From contig DATMBJ010000066.1 in assembly GCA_035559315.1 (NCBI GenBank), forward strand, positions 1 to 11,952: a DNA stretch of 11,952 bases, read 5' to 3'. The position numbers were made by a program, and so were the translations under genes. Source of the DNA: DATLZM01 sp035559315 (GTDB lineage Bacteria; Actinomycetota; UBA4738; HRBIN12). The notes beneath the pieces were generated by a model that saw nothing but the letters and a program-made list of their open reading frames with translations, had not been told where the DNA came from and made no database searches. This document shows positions 1-5,839 of the stretch, one piece after another; position 1 is the first letter of the stretch; every line of letters starts with the position of its first letter.

Positions 1-1
1 C

Positions 2-1420
2 GGGACCCTGGACGCCGACGACGGCTACCCGACCCCCTACACCTGGCGGGTCTACGTCACGAACGACGACCCCACCAGGGACCCGTACCGGGTGACGGTC
101 ATCGTCACCTGGTCCAGCCGGCGGATCACCGGCGCCGCCAACGAGGTCCGGATCCAGAGCCTGTTCTACTCGCCCGCCGGGTGCCAGAGCACGACGACCC
201 ACCCCTTCGCCGCTCCCTGCCAGCCGTTCTTCTTCGGGATCGGCCACTCCTCGCAGCAGGCCGTCTCGATCACCGGGACCATCCCGGGGATCGCGGGGTT
301 CGAGGAGGCCGAGCTCCTCGGCCCGGTCGTGAACGCCGACCTCCAGGTGGAGCAGGTGGCCCAGGCCCAGACCAGCGCCTTCACCTCCGGGGTCTCGCTC
401 ACGGTCTCGGGGACCACCCAGACCGGGGGACAGCAGGCGGCCACGGCCCTGGCCGACGGCGACCCGGCGAGCGCCACGCCCGAGTACGCCACGGGCTCGG
501 TGACCGGGGAGGCGGGCTCCCTCACGGCCCAGAACGGCGACGGGACGAACGTCCTCACGGTGTCGAACGCCTCGGGCGACCCGGGGTCCGTGGTCAGCAC
601 GGTGAAGGCGGGCGGGGCCAACACCTGCCCGCTGACCGGCACCGCCCAGACCGACCTCGAGCCCTGCGCGTGGGGGAGCGTCCGCCGGGCGGGGGCTTCC
701 GAGGCCAGGATCCGGCTGGACGGGCTCCCCACCGGGCTGGGGACCGCGACCCTCGCCCGGATCGAGGCCCCGGACGCGTCCTCGCCGACCACCGCCTTCG
801 GGGACCGGACCCTGGTGGCGGACGCGCCGGGCTACATCACCGAGACCGTCACCCGCAGGTTCGGGACGGTCACGGTCGGCGGGCTCCCGAACGGCGTCGA
901 CGGCCCGGCGGGCTGGAGCGGGTACCTGTTCCGCCTCACGTCCTACGTGGACACCGTGTCGGCCTCGGCCGGCGACGCCGGGACCGGGACGCCCCCGGCG
1001 CCCTCGGCGGTCGTGTCGTCGGGGACCCTCCAGTACTGGAACGGCACCGGCTACACGACCCTCACCGCCGCCCAGCTCCAGACCGCCGGCGCGATCCCCT
1101 TCGCCCCGCTCGACGTCCTCGACACCGTGGCCGGGCGCCAGGTGCGGGTGCTGATCGAGGGGACCGCGTCGCGGGGCGGCGTGGCCACCGCCTCGACCGG
1201 GTCGGGCACGAGCATCGAGACCGCGGAGGCGACGTCGGGGCCGCCCCTGGACGCGGTCCTCACCTACACCGTGCTCGTCGCCGACGGCGCGGACGACGAC
1301 GGCGACGGCGACGCCGAGGAGCCGGAGGCGGACGACCTCGCCGTGCAGCTCACGATCGTCGTGGACCTTGGGGCGGCCGAGGTCCGCGCGACCTACGAGC
1401 CGGCCCCCACCGGGAGCTAG
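2..1420 (+). CDS. PilV-like minor pilin or large pilus-associated surface protein (C-terminal part, 5'-truncated)
   Basis: The reading frame is open from the left edge and ends at TAG 1418-1420, so 472 residues are visible and the N-terminus lies outside the window. Near the visible start, around residues 13-55, the text (YTWRVYVTNDD, YRVTVIVTWSS) resembles the strand-rich C-terminal part of PilV-type minor pilins. About 400 residues of Gly/Thr/Ser/Ala-rich, beta-prone sequence follow, with few Lys residues and two Cys pairs (AGC...APC and NTC...EPC) that could form disulfides outside the cell. Residues 431-442 (DDDGDGDAEEPE) fit the EF-hand-like calcium loop pattern DxDxDG-x5-E. The gene lies 2 nt ahead of a PilW-like prepilin gene, which supports a pilus role. 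Seen: the frame, composition and neighbours. Inferred: secretion and PilV kinship. It could instead be a non-pilin adhesin, because the diagnostic prepilin leader is not visible. A start at GTG 92 would be internal. Confidence 0.7.
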   Translation, partial: GTLDADDGYPTPYTWRVYVTNDDPTRDPYRVTVIVTWSSRRITGAANEVRIQSLFYSPAGCQSTTTHPFAAPCQPFFFGIGHSSQQAVSITGTIPGIAGFEEAELLGPVVNADLQVEQVAQAQTSAFTSGVSLTVSGTTQTGGQQAATALADGDPASATPEYATGSVTGEAGSLTAQNGDGTNVLTVSNASGDPGSVVSTVKAGGANTCPLTGTAQTDLEPCAWGSVRRAGASEARIRLDGLPTGLGTATLARIEAPDASSPTTAFGDRTLVADAPGYITETVTRRFGTVTVGGLPNGVDGPAGWSGYLFRLTSYVDTVSASAGDAGTGTPPAPSAVVSSGTLQYWNGTGYTTLTAAQLQTAGAIPFAPLDVLDTVAGRQVRVLIEGTASRGGVATASTGSGTSIETAEATSGPPLDAVLTYTVLVADGADDDGDGDAEEPEADDLAVQLTIVVDLGAAEVRATYEPAPTGS

Positions 1421-1422
1421 CG

Positions 1423-2046
1423 ATGGCGCGCGCGATGGCCAGGCTCCGGTACGGGGAACGGGGGATGACCCTCGTGGAGCTGCTCGTGGCCATGGCCATC
1501 ATGGGGCTCGTCGGGGTGGTGTTCACCTCGGTCCTGGCCTCGGTGCAGCGGCGGGTGGTGGACCAGGAGTACCTGGACCGGAACAACGAGCAGGCCCGCC
1601 TCGCCATCCAGCAGCTCGACCGCGAGATCCGCTCGGGGAACGTCCTCTACGACCCGGCCCTCGAGACCCCGGCCAACTACCGGCTGCGGATCTACACGCA
1701 GACCAACGCCGACACCCGGGACCCCGCGCCCGGGTACCTCTGCGTGCTGTGGGAGCTCACCGAGGACGGCGTGCTCCGCACCCGCTGGTGGCCGCCGGGC
1801 GAGCCCGGTCAGGCGTCCGACTGGCGCGTGGTGGCCGAGGGCATCGTGAACCGCGACCTCGGCCAACCTGCGTTCTCCCTCGACCCCGACCCCAACAAGG
1901 GGGGGCGGACCATCCACGTGGAGCTCCACGTGAACGCCGACCTGGACGGGAGGGGCTTCGCCACGACGACCGTGGAGTCGTCCCTCACCGGCCGGAACAC
2001 GTCCTACGGGTTCCCCCAGGACGTCTGCGCCACCCTGCCCAGCTGA
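1423..2046 (+). CDS. PilW/PulJ-like prepilin (minor pseudopilin)
   Basis: A 207-aa protein with a canonical type III prepilin signal. A short basic leader (residues 1-14, ending RYGERG) is followed by MTLVELLVAMAIMG, so cleavage after Gly14 would leave Met at +1 and Glu19 at +5, followed by a hydrophobic alpha-1 helix (about 15-40). The rest is a globular domain; residues 45-60 (EQARLAIQQLDREIRSG) match the helix typical of PilW/PulJ-type minor pilins, which help initiate and prime pilus assembly. Processing would be by the prepilin peptidase encoded at 3508-4284. The start at ATG 1423 is backed by GGGAG at 1412-1416; ATG 1435 is a possible alternative. It lies 2 nt after the preceding gene and 11 nt before the next, so co-transcription is likely. 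The prepilin assignment is firm; the exact PilW/PilV/GspJ label is by family resemblance. Confidence 0.85.
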   Translation: MARAMARLRYGERGMTLVELLVAMAIMGLVGVVFTSVLASVQRRVVDQEYLDRNNEQARLAIQQLDREIRSGNVLYDPALETPANYRLRIYTQTNADTRDPAPGYLCVLWELTEDGVLRTRWWPPGEPGQASDWRVVAEGIVNRDLGQPAFSLDPDPNKGGRTIHVELHVNADLDGRGFATTTVESSLTGRNTSYGFPQDVCATLPS

Positions 2047-2057
2047 AGGAGGACGAG

Positions 2058-3476
2058 ATGCTCACGAGGTTCCGGGACGAGCGCGGGATGGCGATGGTCC
2101 TCGCGCTCTTGGTCGCCTTCGTGGTGCTGATCCTCTCGTCGGTGGTGGTCGCCCAGTCCATCCGCACCTCGAACCAGAGCGGGTACAACCGGAAGCGGTC
2201 GCAGGCGGTCGCCGCGGCGGAGGCCGGCACGAACGACTTCTACGCGCTCCTGCGGAGCGTCCCCATCGACGACCTCGAGTGCACGCCGCGGACGGGCGCC
2301 GTCGCGAGCGCGCCGGGGAGCGCCGCCTACACGGTGACCCCGATCTTCTACGAGGCCGACGGAGACGCCGTCCCCTGCTCGAGCGACCCCACGCCGTTCA
2401 CCGACGAGTACTACCCGGCCGCGGTCCTCCTCGAGTCGACGGGGACCGTGGGCGGCGGCGCGCCCCGGACCATCCAGACCTACGTGGAGCTCGCGCCGAT
2501 CTTCGATGGGTTCGACGCCGCGGTGATCACCCAGAACGGGCTGACCCTGAACAACAACCTCACGCTGAACGGGGACGGCTCGACCAACGCCGACATCTTC
2601 GTGAACTCGGGCAACCTCACGGTGAGCAACCAGCCCAACATCTACGGCAGCATCTACGTGGCCCAGGGGACGGCCACGGTCCAGAACAACTCCTCGATCC
2701 GGGGGGACCTGTGGGCGTACGGGTCGGTCACCATGACCACGGGGTCCGCCGTCTACGGCGACGTGATGTCGACGACCGGGTCCATCTCGGTCTCGAACCC
2801 GGCCCGGGTGTACGGGGACGCTACGGCGGCCGGGACCATCGCCGACAGCGCCCGGATCGACGGGGTGGAGAGCCCGAACCAGTCAGGCCTGCCCTCGCCG
2901 CCGACCCAGCCGCTGCCGAAGGTGTACTGGGATCCCGATGACTGGATCGACGCCGGCTACCAGATCTACACGTTCAGCGACTGCACGGCCGCGAAGAACT
3001 GGATCCTGAACCCGACGAACACCAACACGACCACGAAGAAGGTGGTCCGGATCTCCGCGGTGTGCTCGCTCTCGTTCACGAACAACACCACGGTCAACTT
3101 CGGCGGCGACCTGGCGATCGTGACCGACGGCTCGATCTCGATGTCGCAGTCCGTGGCCTGGAACGGGAGCGCGGGGAGCGACCACCACCTGTTCTTCATC
3201 TCGGCCTACCGGGACGGGCTCGACTGCTCCACCGGCGCGTACGACGTCTCCGACTCCAACAACGTGAGCTACTCGAACGTGACCGGCGTCTCCTTCTACT
3301 CGCCCTGCAGGGTCACGATCAAGAACCGAAGCTCGATGAACGGGCAGGTGATCGGGGGCACCGTGGAGTTCCAGAACCAGTTCACGATGAACTTCGTGCC
3401 GGTGCTGATCCCCGGGGTGGGGGACGTGGTCGGGTTCGAGCAGGACATCGCGTACATCCGCGAGGTCCGGAGCTGA
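2058..3476 (+). CDS. PilX/GspK-like prepilin with beta-solenoid (bactofilin-like) repeats
   Basis: A 472-aa protein starting at ATG 2058 behind a strong Shine-Dalgarno (GAAGGAGG, 2045-2052, 5-nt spacer). The leader ends ERG (Gly10) and the mature end would be MAMVLALLVAF, with Leu rather than Glu at +5. That is the pattern of PilX N-terminal and GspK-like minor pilins. Residues 11-33 form the membrane helix; residues 41-66 (RKRSQAVAAAEAGTNDFYALL) match the PilX-type helix. Residues about 155-265 contain short repeating units of the type NGxLTVxNxxxIYGSIYVxxG and GSAVYGDVxSTTGSISV, as in polymer-forming right-handed beta-solenoids. A Pro-rich loop (279-290) and an Asn/Thr-rich stretch (317-327) precede a second solenoid-like block (about 330-450). 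Cys at 75, 107, 309, 336, 390 and 417 could pair outside the cell. It probably acts as a large tip or surface minor pilin. The fold is inferred by eye. Confidence 0.8.
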   Translation: MLTRFRDERGMAMVLALLVAFVVLILSSVVVAQSIRTSNQSGYNRKRSQAVAAAEAGTNDFYALLRSVPIDDLECTPRTGAVASAPGSAAYTVTPIFYEADGDAVPCSSDPTPFTDEYYPAAVLLESTGTVGGGAPRTIQTYVELAPIFDGFDAAVITQNGLTLNNNLTLNGDGSTNADIFVNSGNLTVSNQPNIYGSIYVAQGTATVQNNSSIRGDLWAYGSVTMTTGSAVYGDVMSTTGSISVSNPARVYGDATAAGTIADSARIDGVESPNQSGLPSPPTQPLPKVYWDPDDWIDAGYQIYTFSDCTAAKNWILNPTNTNTTTKKVVRISAVCSLSFTNNTTVNFGGDLAIVTDGSISMSQSVAWNGSAGSDHHLFFISAYRDGLDCSTGAYDVSDSNNVSYSNVTGVSFYSPCRVTIKNRSSMNGQVIGGTVEFQNQFTMNFVPVLIPGVGDVVGFEQDIAYIREVRS

Positions 3477-3493
3477 GACCGGGCCCAGGGCGG

Positions 3494-3499
3494 TAGGCT
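3494..3499 (+). promoter_or_regulatory. Candidate -10 box for a leaderless pilD transcript
   Basis: TAGGCT matches the actinobacterial TANNNT -10 pattern and ends 8 nt before the GTG start of the prepilin peptidase gene. No Shine-Dalgarno sequence precedes that GTG. This spacing would place the transcription start at or just before the start codon. No convincing -35 is visible. The box also lies inside a 7-bp inverted repeat (CCGGAGC 3467-3473 / GCTCCGG 3497-3503), which could be chance in DNA this GC-rich. Confidence 0.45.
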
Positions 3500-3507
3500 C
3501 CGGGTCC

Positions 3508-4284
3508 GTGTCGGCGCCCTGGGTGGTCGCGTTCGCCCTGGTCGGCCTGGCGATCGGGAGCTTCCTCTCGGTCGTGGTCCACCGGGTGCCCAGGCAGGAG
3601 TCGGTGGTCCGGCCCCGGTCGCGGTGCCCCTCCTGCGGGACCCAGCTCCGGGCCCGGGACAACCTCCCGGTCGTCTCCTACGTGCTGCTCCGGGGACGCT
3701 GTCGGTCGTGCGGCGCCCGGATCCCGGCCGTCTACCCCCTGCTCGAGCTCGCCACCGCCGCCCTCTTCGCGGGCGCCGCGGCCGCCTTCGACCGCCCGTA
3801 CGTCGCGGCAGTGATGGCGGCGTTCCTCGCCGTCCTCCTCGCGCTCGCGCTGATCGACGCGCGCCACCGGATCCTCCCGAACCGGATCGTGTACCCCGCG
3901 ATCGCGGGGTTCGCGCTCCTGGTCGCCGCGGGGGCCCTGGCGGGGGAGGGGTTCGACCTGGCGGGCGCCGCGGTGGGGTTCCTCGGCTACGGCGGGGGGC
4001 TGCTCCTGGTCGCGATCGTCTCGCCCCGCGGGATGGGGATGGGCGACGTGAAGCTGGCGGCCCTCATCGGGCTGGTCGTCGGCTCCCTCGGGGCCGGGCG
4101 GGTCCTCGTGGCGGCCGGGGTCGGGATCCTCCTGGGCGGCGTGGTGGCCGTCGGCGCCCTCCTGGCCGGCCGGGGGAGGAAGCAGGCGATCCCCTTCGGC
4201 CCGTTCCTGGCGGCGGGGGCGGCGGCCGCCGTCCTCGCCGGGGACCGGCTGGCCCGGCTGTACCTCGACCTCGTGCTCCGGTAG
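3508..4284 (+). CDS. pilD: Type IV prepilin peptidase / N-methyltransferase PilD
   Basis: A 258-aa polytopic membrane aspartic protease that cleaves the leader from prepilins after Gly and, in the bifunctional family members, N-methylates the new N-terminus. The order of motifs is complete: N-terminal helix with GSFLSVVVHRVP (17-28), a cytoplasmic zinc-type tetracysteine loop (C40, C43, C65, C68) around LRARDNLPVVSYVLLRGRC, the first catalytic Asp in ALIDARHRILPN (D117), and the second in GMGMGDVKL (D180). Several more hydrophobic helices follow, ending with IPFGPFLAAG. The length is normal for the family. The start is GTG 3508; there is no Shine-Dalgarno, and a TANNNT box sits 8 nt upstream. 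The neighbouring gene products (two prepilins, possibly three) are its expected substrates. Confidence 0.95.
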   Translation: MSAPWVVAFALVGLAIGSFLSVVVHRVPRQESVVRPRSRCPSCGTQLRARDNLPVVSYVLLRGRCRSCGARIPAVYPLLELATAALFAGAAAAFDRPYVAAVMAAFLAVLLALALIDARHRILPNRIVYPAIAGFALLVAAGALAGEGFDLAGAAVGFLGYGGGLLLVAIVSPRGMGMGDVKLAALIGLVVGSLGAGRVLVAAGVGILLGGVVAVGALLAGRGRKQAIPFGPFLAAGAAAAVLAGDRLARLYLDLVLR

Positions 4285-4294
4285 GCGCCGGGGC

Positions 4295-4335
4295 CGGGGA
4301 GCCGCCCCCGCGGCCGACGGGGACGTGTTGTCCCT
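4295..4335 (+). terminator. Weak candidate terminator after pilD
   Basis: Two short hairpins follow the pilD stop. CGGGG (4295-4299) pairs with CCCCG (4306-4310) over a 6-nt loop, and GGGGAC (4319-4324) pairs with GTCCCT (4330-4335) over GTGTT with one G-T wobble. There is no U-tract. Placement between two transcription units makes a termination role reasonable, but both stems are short and in GC-rich DNA could be chance. Confidence 0.3.
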
Positions 4336-4358
4336 GTGGTTCCCGTGACTGGTGTTAA

Positions 4359-4372
4359 TTACATCTATGTAA
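4359..4372 (+). promoter_or_regulatory. Palindrome TTACATCTATGTAA, possible operator
   Basis: A perfect 6-bp inverted repeat (TTACAT / ATGTAA) with a 2-nt centre lies in the least GC-rich stretch of the window, about 40 bp upstream of the -35 box of the pilM operon promoter. It contains the ACATCT hexamer that recurs three more times (once direct, twice inverted) in the next 130 bp. TAACTT at 4370-4375 could also serve as a -10 (TANNNT) for a second upstream promoter, but no good -35 accompanies it. Confidence 0.4.
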
Positions 4373-4409
4373 CTTAGCTTTCCGTGCCGAAAGTAGGGGA
4401 AAGAGGGGA

Positions 4410-4438
4410 TTGACAACATCTGTGACCAGAGTTACGGT
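4410..4438 (+). promoter_or_regulatory. Sigma70-type promoter of the HTH-pilMNO operon
   Basis: TTGACA (4410-4415), an exact -35 consensus, is followed by a 17-bp spacer and TACGGT (4433-4438), which fits TANNNT. Transcription would begin near 4445, giving a leader of about 125 nt before the HTH gene. The spacer begins with ACATCTGTGAC (4416-4426), and ACAGATGT, the inverse of its first 8 bases, recurs at 4489-4496. A protein bound in the spacer would directly affect RNA polymerase. This is the best promoter visible in the window by sequence match. Confidence 0.6.
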
Positions 4439-4441
4439 TCG

Positions 4442-4473
4442 CGCCCCTGGAACTTCCTGGGGAAGCCGGGGCG
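4442..4473 (+). promoter_or_regulatory. Leader hairpin with two mutually exclusive pairings
   Basis: CGCCCC (4442-4447) can pair with GGGGCG (4468-4473). Its CCCC part can instead pair with GGGG at 4459-4462 in a nearer hairpin, CCCCTGG-AACTT-CCTGGGG, which has one T-T mismatch. Both lie at the very start of the predicted mRNA. Whether this is a regulatory switch or GC-rich coincidence cannot be settled from one sequence, and I do not recognise a known riboswitch class here. Confidence 0.3.
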
Positions 4474-4481
4474 TATGGTGA

Positions 4482-4500
4482 AGATGTGACAGATGTGGCA
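4482..4500 (+). repeat. Tandem direct repeat GATGTGACA/GATGTGGCA (possible operator)
   Basis: Two 9-bp units at 4483-4491 and 4492-4500 differ at one base, so AGATGT recurs at 4482-4487 and 4491-4496 with a 9-bp period, close to one helical turn. The BldC family of small MerR-like proteins, to which the next gene is related, is known to bind direct repeats head to tail, so autoregulation by the HTH protein is a reasonable inference. The second unit also begins a 5-bp stem, TGGCA-CTTGT-TGCCA (4496-4510). Confidence 0.4.
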
Positions 4501-4570
4501 CTTGTTGCCAGAGTGGCAGGTGTTGAGGATGGGGAACATGGGGCAGGGCCCGGACGGGAAGGTGTAGGCG

Positions 4571-4780
4571 ATGGGCAAGCGGCGGCCGTTCGTGGGTGAT
4601 CGGCTCCTCACCGTGGGCGAGGTGGCCGCCACCATGCGGGTCTCGAACATGACCGTGTACCGGCTGATCAAGAGCGGGCAGCTCGCGGCGATCAGGGTCG
4701 GGAAGAACTACCGGATCCGGGAATCCGACGTGAACCGGTACCTCTCGGAGCGCTCGGTCCGGGTGGAGGGGGAGGAGTAG
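4571..4780 (+). CDS. Small excisionase/BldC-type helix-turn-helix DNA-binding protein
   Basis: A 69-aa protein that is almost entirely one DNA-binding domain. The helix-turn-helix spans residues about 12-35 (LLTVGEVAATMRVSNMTVYR); the following LAAIRVGKNYRIRESDVNRYL (38-58) is the wing and last helix typical of the excisionase-type HTH_17 family. It resembles the actinobacterial BldC / Rv0500A proteins, which are transcription regulators rather than recombination factors. ATG 4571 is preceded by GGGAAGG (4556-4562). The stop codon overlaps the pilM start by one base (TAGTG), so the two are translationally coupled. No integrase or phage gene is nearby, which argues against a true excisionase. 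It may regulate the pil operon from the repeats just upstream; that is inference. Confidence 0.85.
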   Translation: MGKRRPFVGDRLLTVGEVAATMRVSNMTVYRLIKSGQLAAIRVGKNYRIRESDVNRYLSERSVRVEGEE

Positions 4781-5829
4781 TGGCCCGGAGCCGGCTGGGG
4801 CTCGACGTGGGCTCGACCGCCGTCCGCGCGGCGGAGGTCGAGATGGGGGAGCCCATGACGGTGGTCCGGGCGGCCCAGGTCCCGCTCCAGCGGGGCGCGG
4901 TGGAGCTGGGCGAGGTGCGGCAGCCCGAGGTCGTGGGGCAGGCGATCCGCGAGCTGTGGCAGCGAGGCGGGTTCAAGGCCCGGCAGGTCGTGATGGGCGT
5001 GGGGAACCAGCGGTGCGTCGTGCGGGAGGTGGCGATCCCCTGGCTGCCGGAGAAGGAGCTCCGTGCGTCGCTCGGCTTCCAGGTGCAGGAGTACATCCCG
5101 ATGTCCGTCGACGAGGCGGTCCTGGACTACGACCTGCTGGGCGAGTTCGAGCAGGAGGGGCGGAAGATGCTCCGACTCCTGCTCGTGGCGGCCCAGCGCC
5201 TGATGGTGAACAACCTGGTCGCCGCGGCCCAGGCCGGGAAGGTGGAGCCCGTGGCCATCGACCTGCTCCCGTTCGCCCTGGTGCGGTCGGTGGGGAGCGA
5301 CGAGCTCGGGATGGACCTCGAGGGGGGCGAGGAGGCCGTGATCGACGTGGGCGCGCACGTGACGAACATCTGCGTCCACGACCACCAGGCCACCCGGTTC
5401 GTGCGGATCCTGCCCTCCGGCGGGCGCGACATCACGCTCGCGATCGCGCGGAGCCTGGGCCTGGAGGAGGACGTGGCCGAGCGCCTCAAGCGCGGGGAGC
5501 CGGTGGAGGGGGCGCCCTCGGTGGAGGAGGCGCGGCGGGTGGCGATGGCCCGGGCGGGCAGCTTCGTCGACGAGATCCGTTCCTCGCTCGAGTTCTACAC
5601 CGCCCAGGTCCAGGGGGCCCGGATCGGGCGGGTGCTCGTGACCGGGGGCGGCTCGAAGCTCCAGGGGTTCCTCGAGCTGCTCCGCGACCGGATCCCGGTC
5701 CCGGTGGACCGGGGCCGGCCGTTCGCGAAGGTGCGGTCGCGCCTCGACCTCTCCGAGGAGGCGAGCGCCGAGGCCGAGCCGGTGCTGGCCGCCGCGATCG
5801 GCCTCGCGATGCCGGGCCGGAGCTCGTGA
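4780..5829 (+). CDS. pilM: Type IV pilus assembly protein PilM (actin-like ATPase)
   Basis: A 349-aa cytoplasmic protein of the FtsA/actin fold that binds the N-terminal tail of PilN on the inner face of the membrane. Visible nucleotide-binding elements are phosphate-1 (LGLDVGSTAVRAAEV, 6-20), phosphate-2 (VIDVGAHVTNICV, 187-199) and the adenosine motif (VLVTGGGSKLQGF, 285-297). PilM signatures between them include IPWLPEKEL (86-94), QVQEYIPM (101-108) and LLPFALVRS (162-170). The length is normal. The start is GTG 4780, overlapping the HTH stop, with GGAGG-rich sequence at 4765-4777 as ribosome site. The pilN gene follows 10 nt after its stop. Confidence 0.95.
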   Translation: MARSRLGLDVGSTAVRAAEVEMGEPMTVVRAAQVPLQRGAVELGEVRQPEVVGQAIRELWQRGGFKARQVVMGVGNQRCVVREVAIPWLPEKELRASLGFQVQEYIPMSVDEAVLDYDLLGEFEQEGRKMLRLLLVAAQRLMVNNLVAAAQAGKVEPVAIDLLPFALVRSVGSDELGMDLEGGEEAVIDVGAHVTNICVHDHQATRFVRILPSGGRDITLAIARSLGLEEDVAERLKRGEPVEGAPSVEEARRVAMARAGSFVDEIRSSLEFYTAQVQGARIGRVLVTGGGSKLQGFLELLRDRIPVPVDRGRPFAKVRSRLDLSEEASAEAEPVLAAAIGLAMPGRSS

Positions 5830-5839
5830 GGAGGCTGGC

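Noticed and set aside
181..1422. Plus-strand frame upstream of the PilW-like start, open in the same frame from 181
   Set aside because: It overlaps the PilV-like gene, is composed of Arg/Gly/Pro/Asp low-complexity sequence, and the prepilin leader begins properly at ATG 1423 with a ribosome site.
4496..4509. TGGCAC...TTGC resembling a sigma54 -24/-12 promoter
   Set aside because: The GG-to-GC spacing is 8 rather than 10 nt, and sigma54 is generally absent from Actinomycetota.
4529..4567. Upstream ORF of 12 codons plus stop (ATG 4529 to TAG 4567) in frame with the HTH gene
   Set aside because: It lacks a well-spaced ribosome site and is Gly-rich chance-like sequence. Kept only as a note because it ends 3 nt before the HTH start.
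4441..4570. Cyclic di-GMP (GEMM) riboswitch ahead of the pil operon
   Set aside because: I looked because such switches control pili elsewhere, but the GEMM-I core motifs are not present. Only short competing hairpins are seen.
4432..4671. Minus-strand 79-codon frame over the intergenic gap
   Set aside because: It covers the HTH gene start in antisense and has no motif. The gap is better explained by the plus-strand promoter and leader.
4571..4780. True phage excisionase marking an integrated element
   Set aside because: No integrase, att repeats or phage genes are nearby. The gene is coupled to pilM and resembles BldC/Rv0500A regulators.
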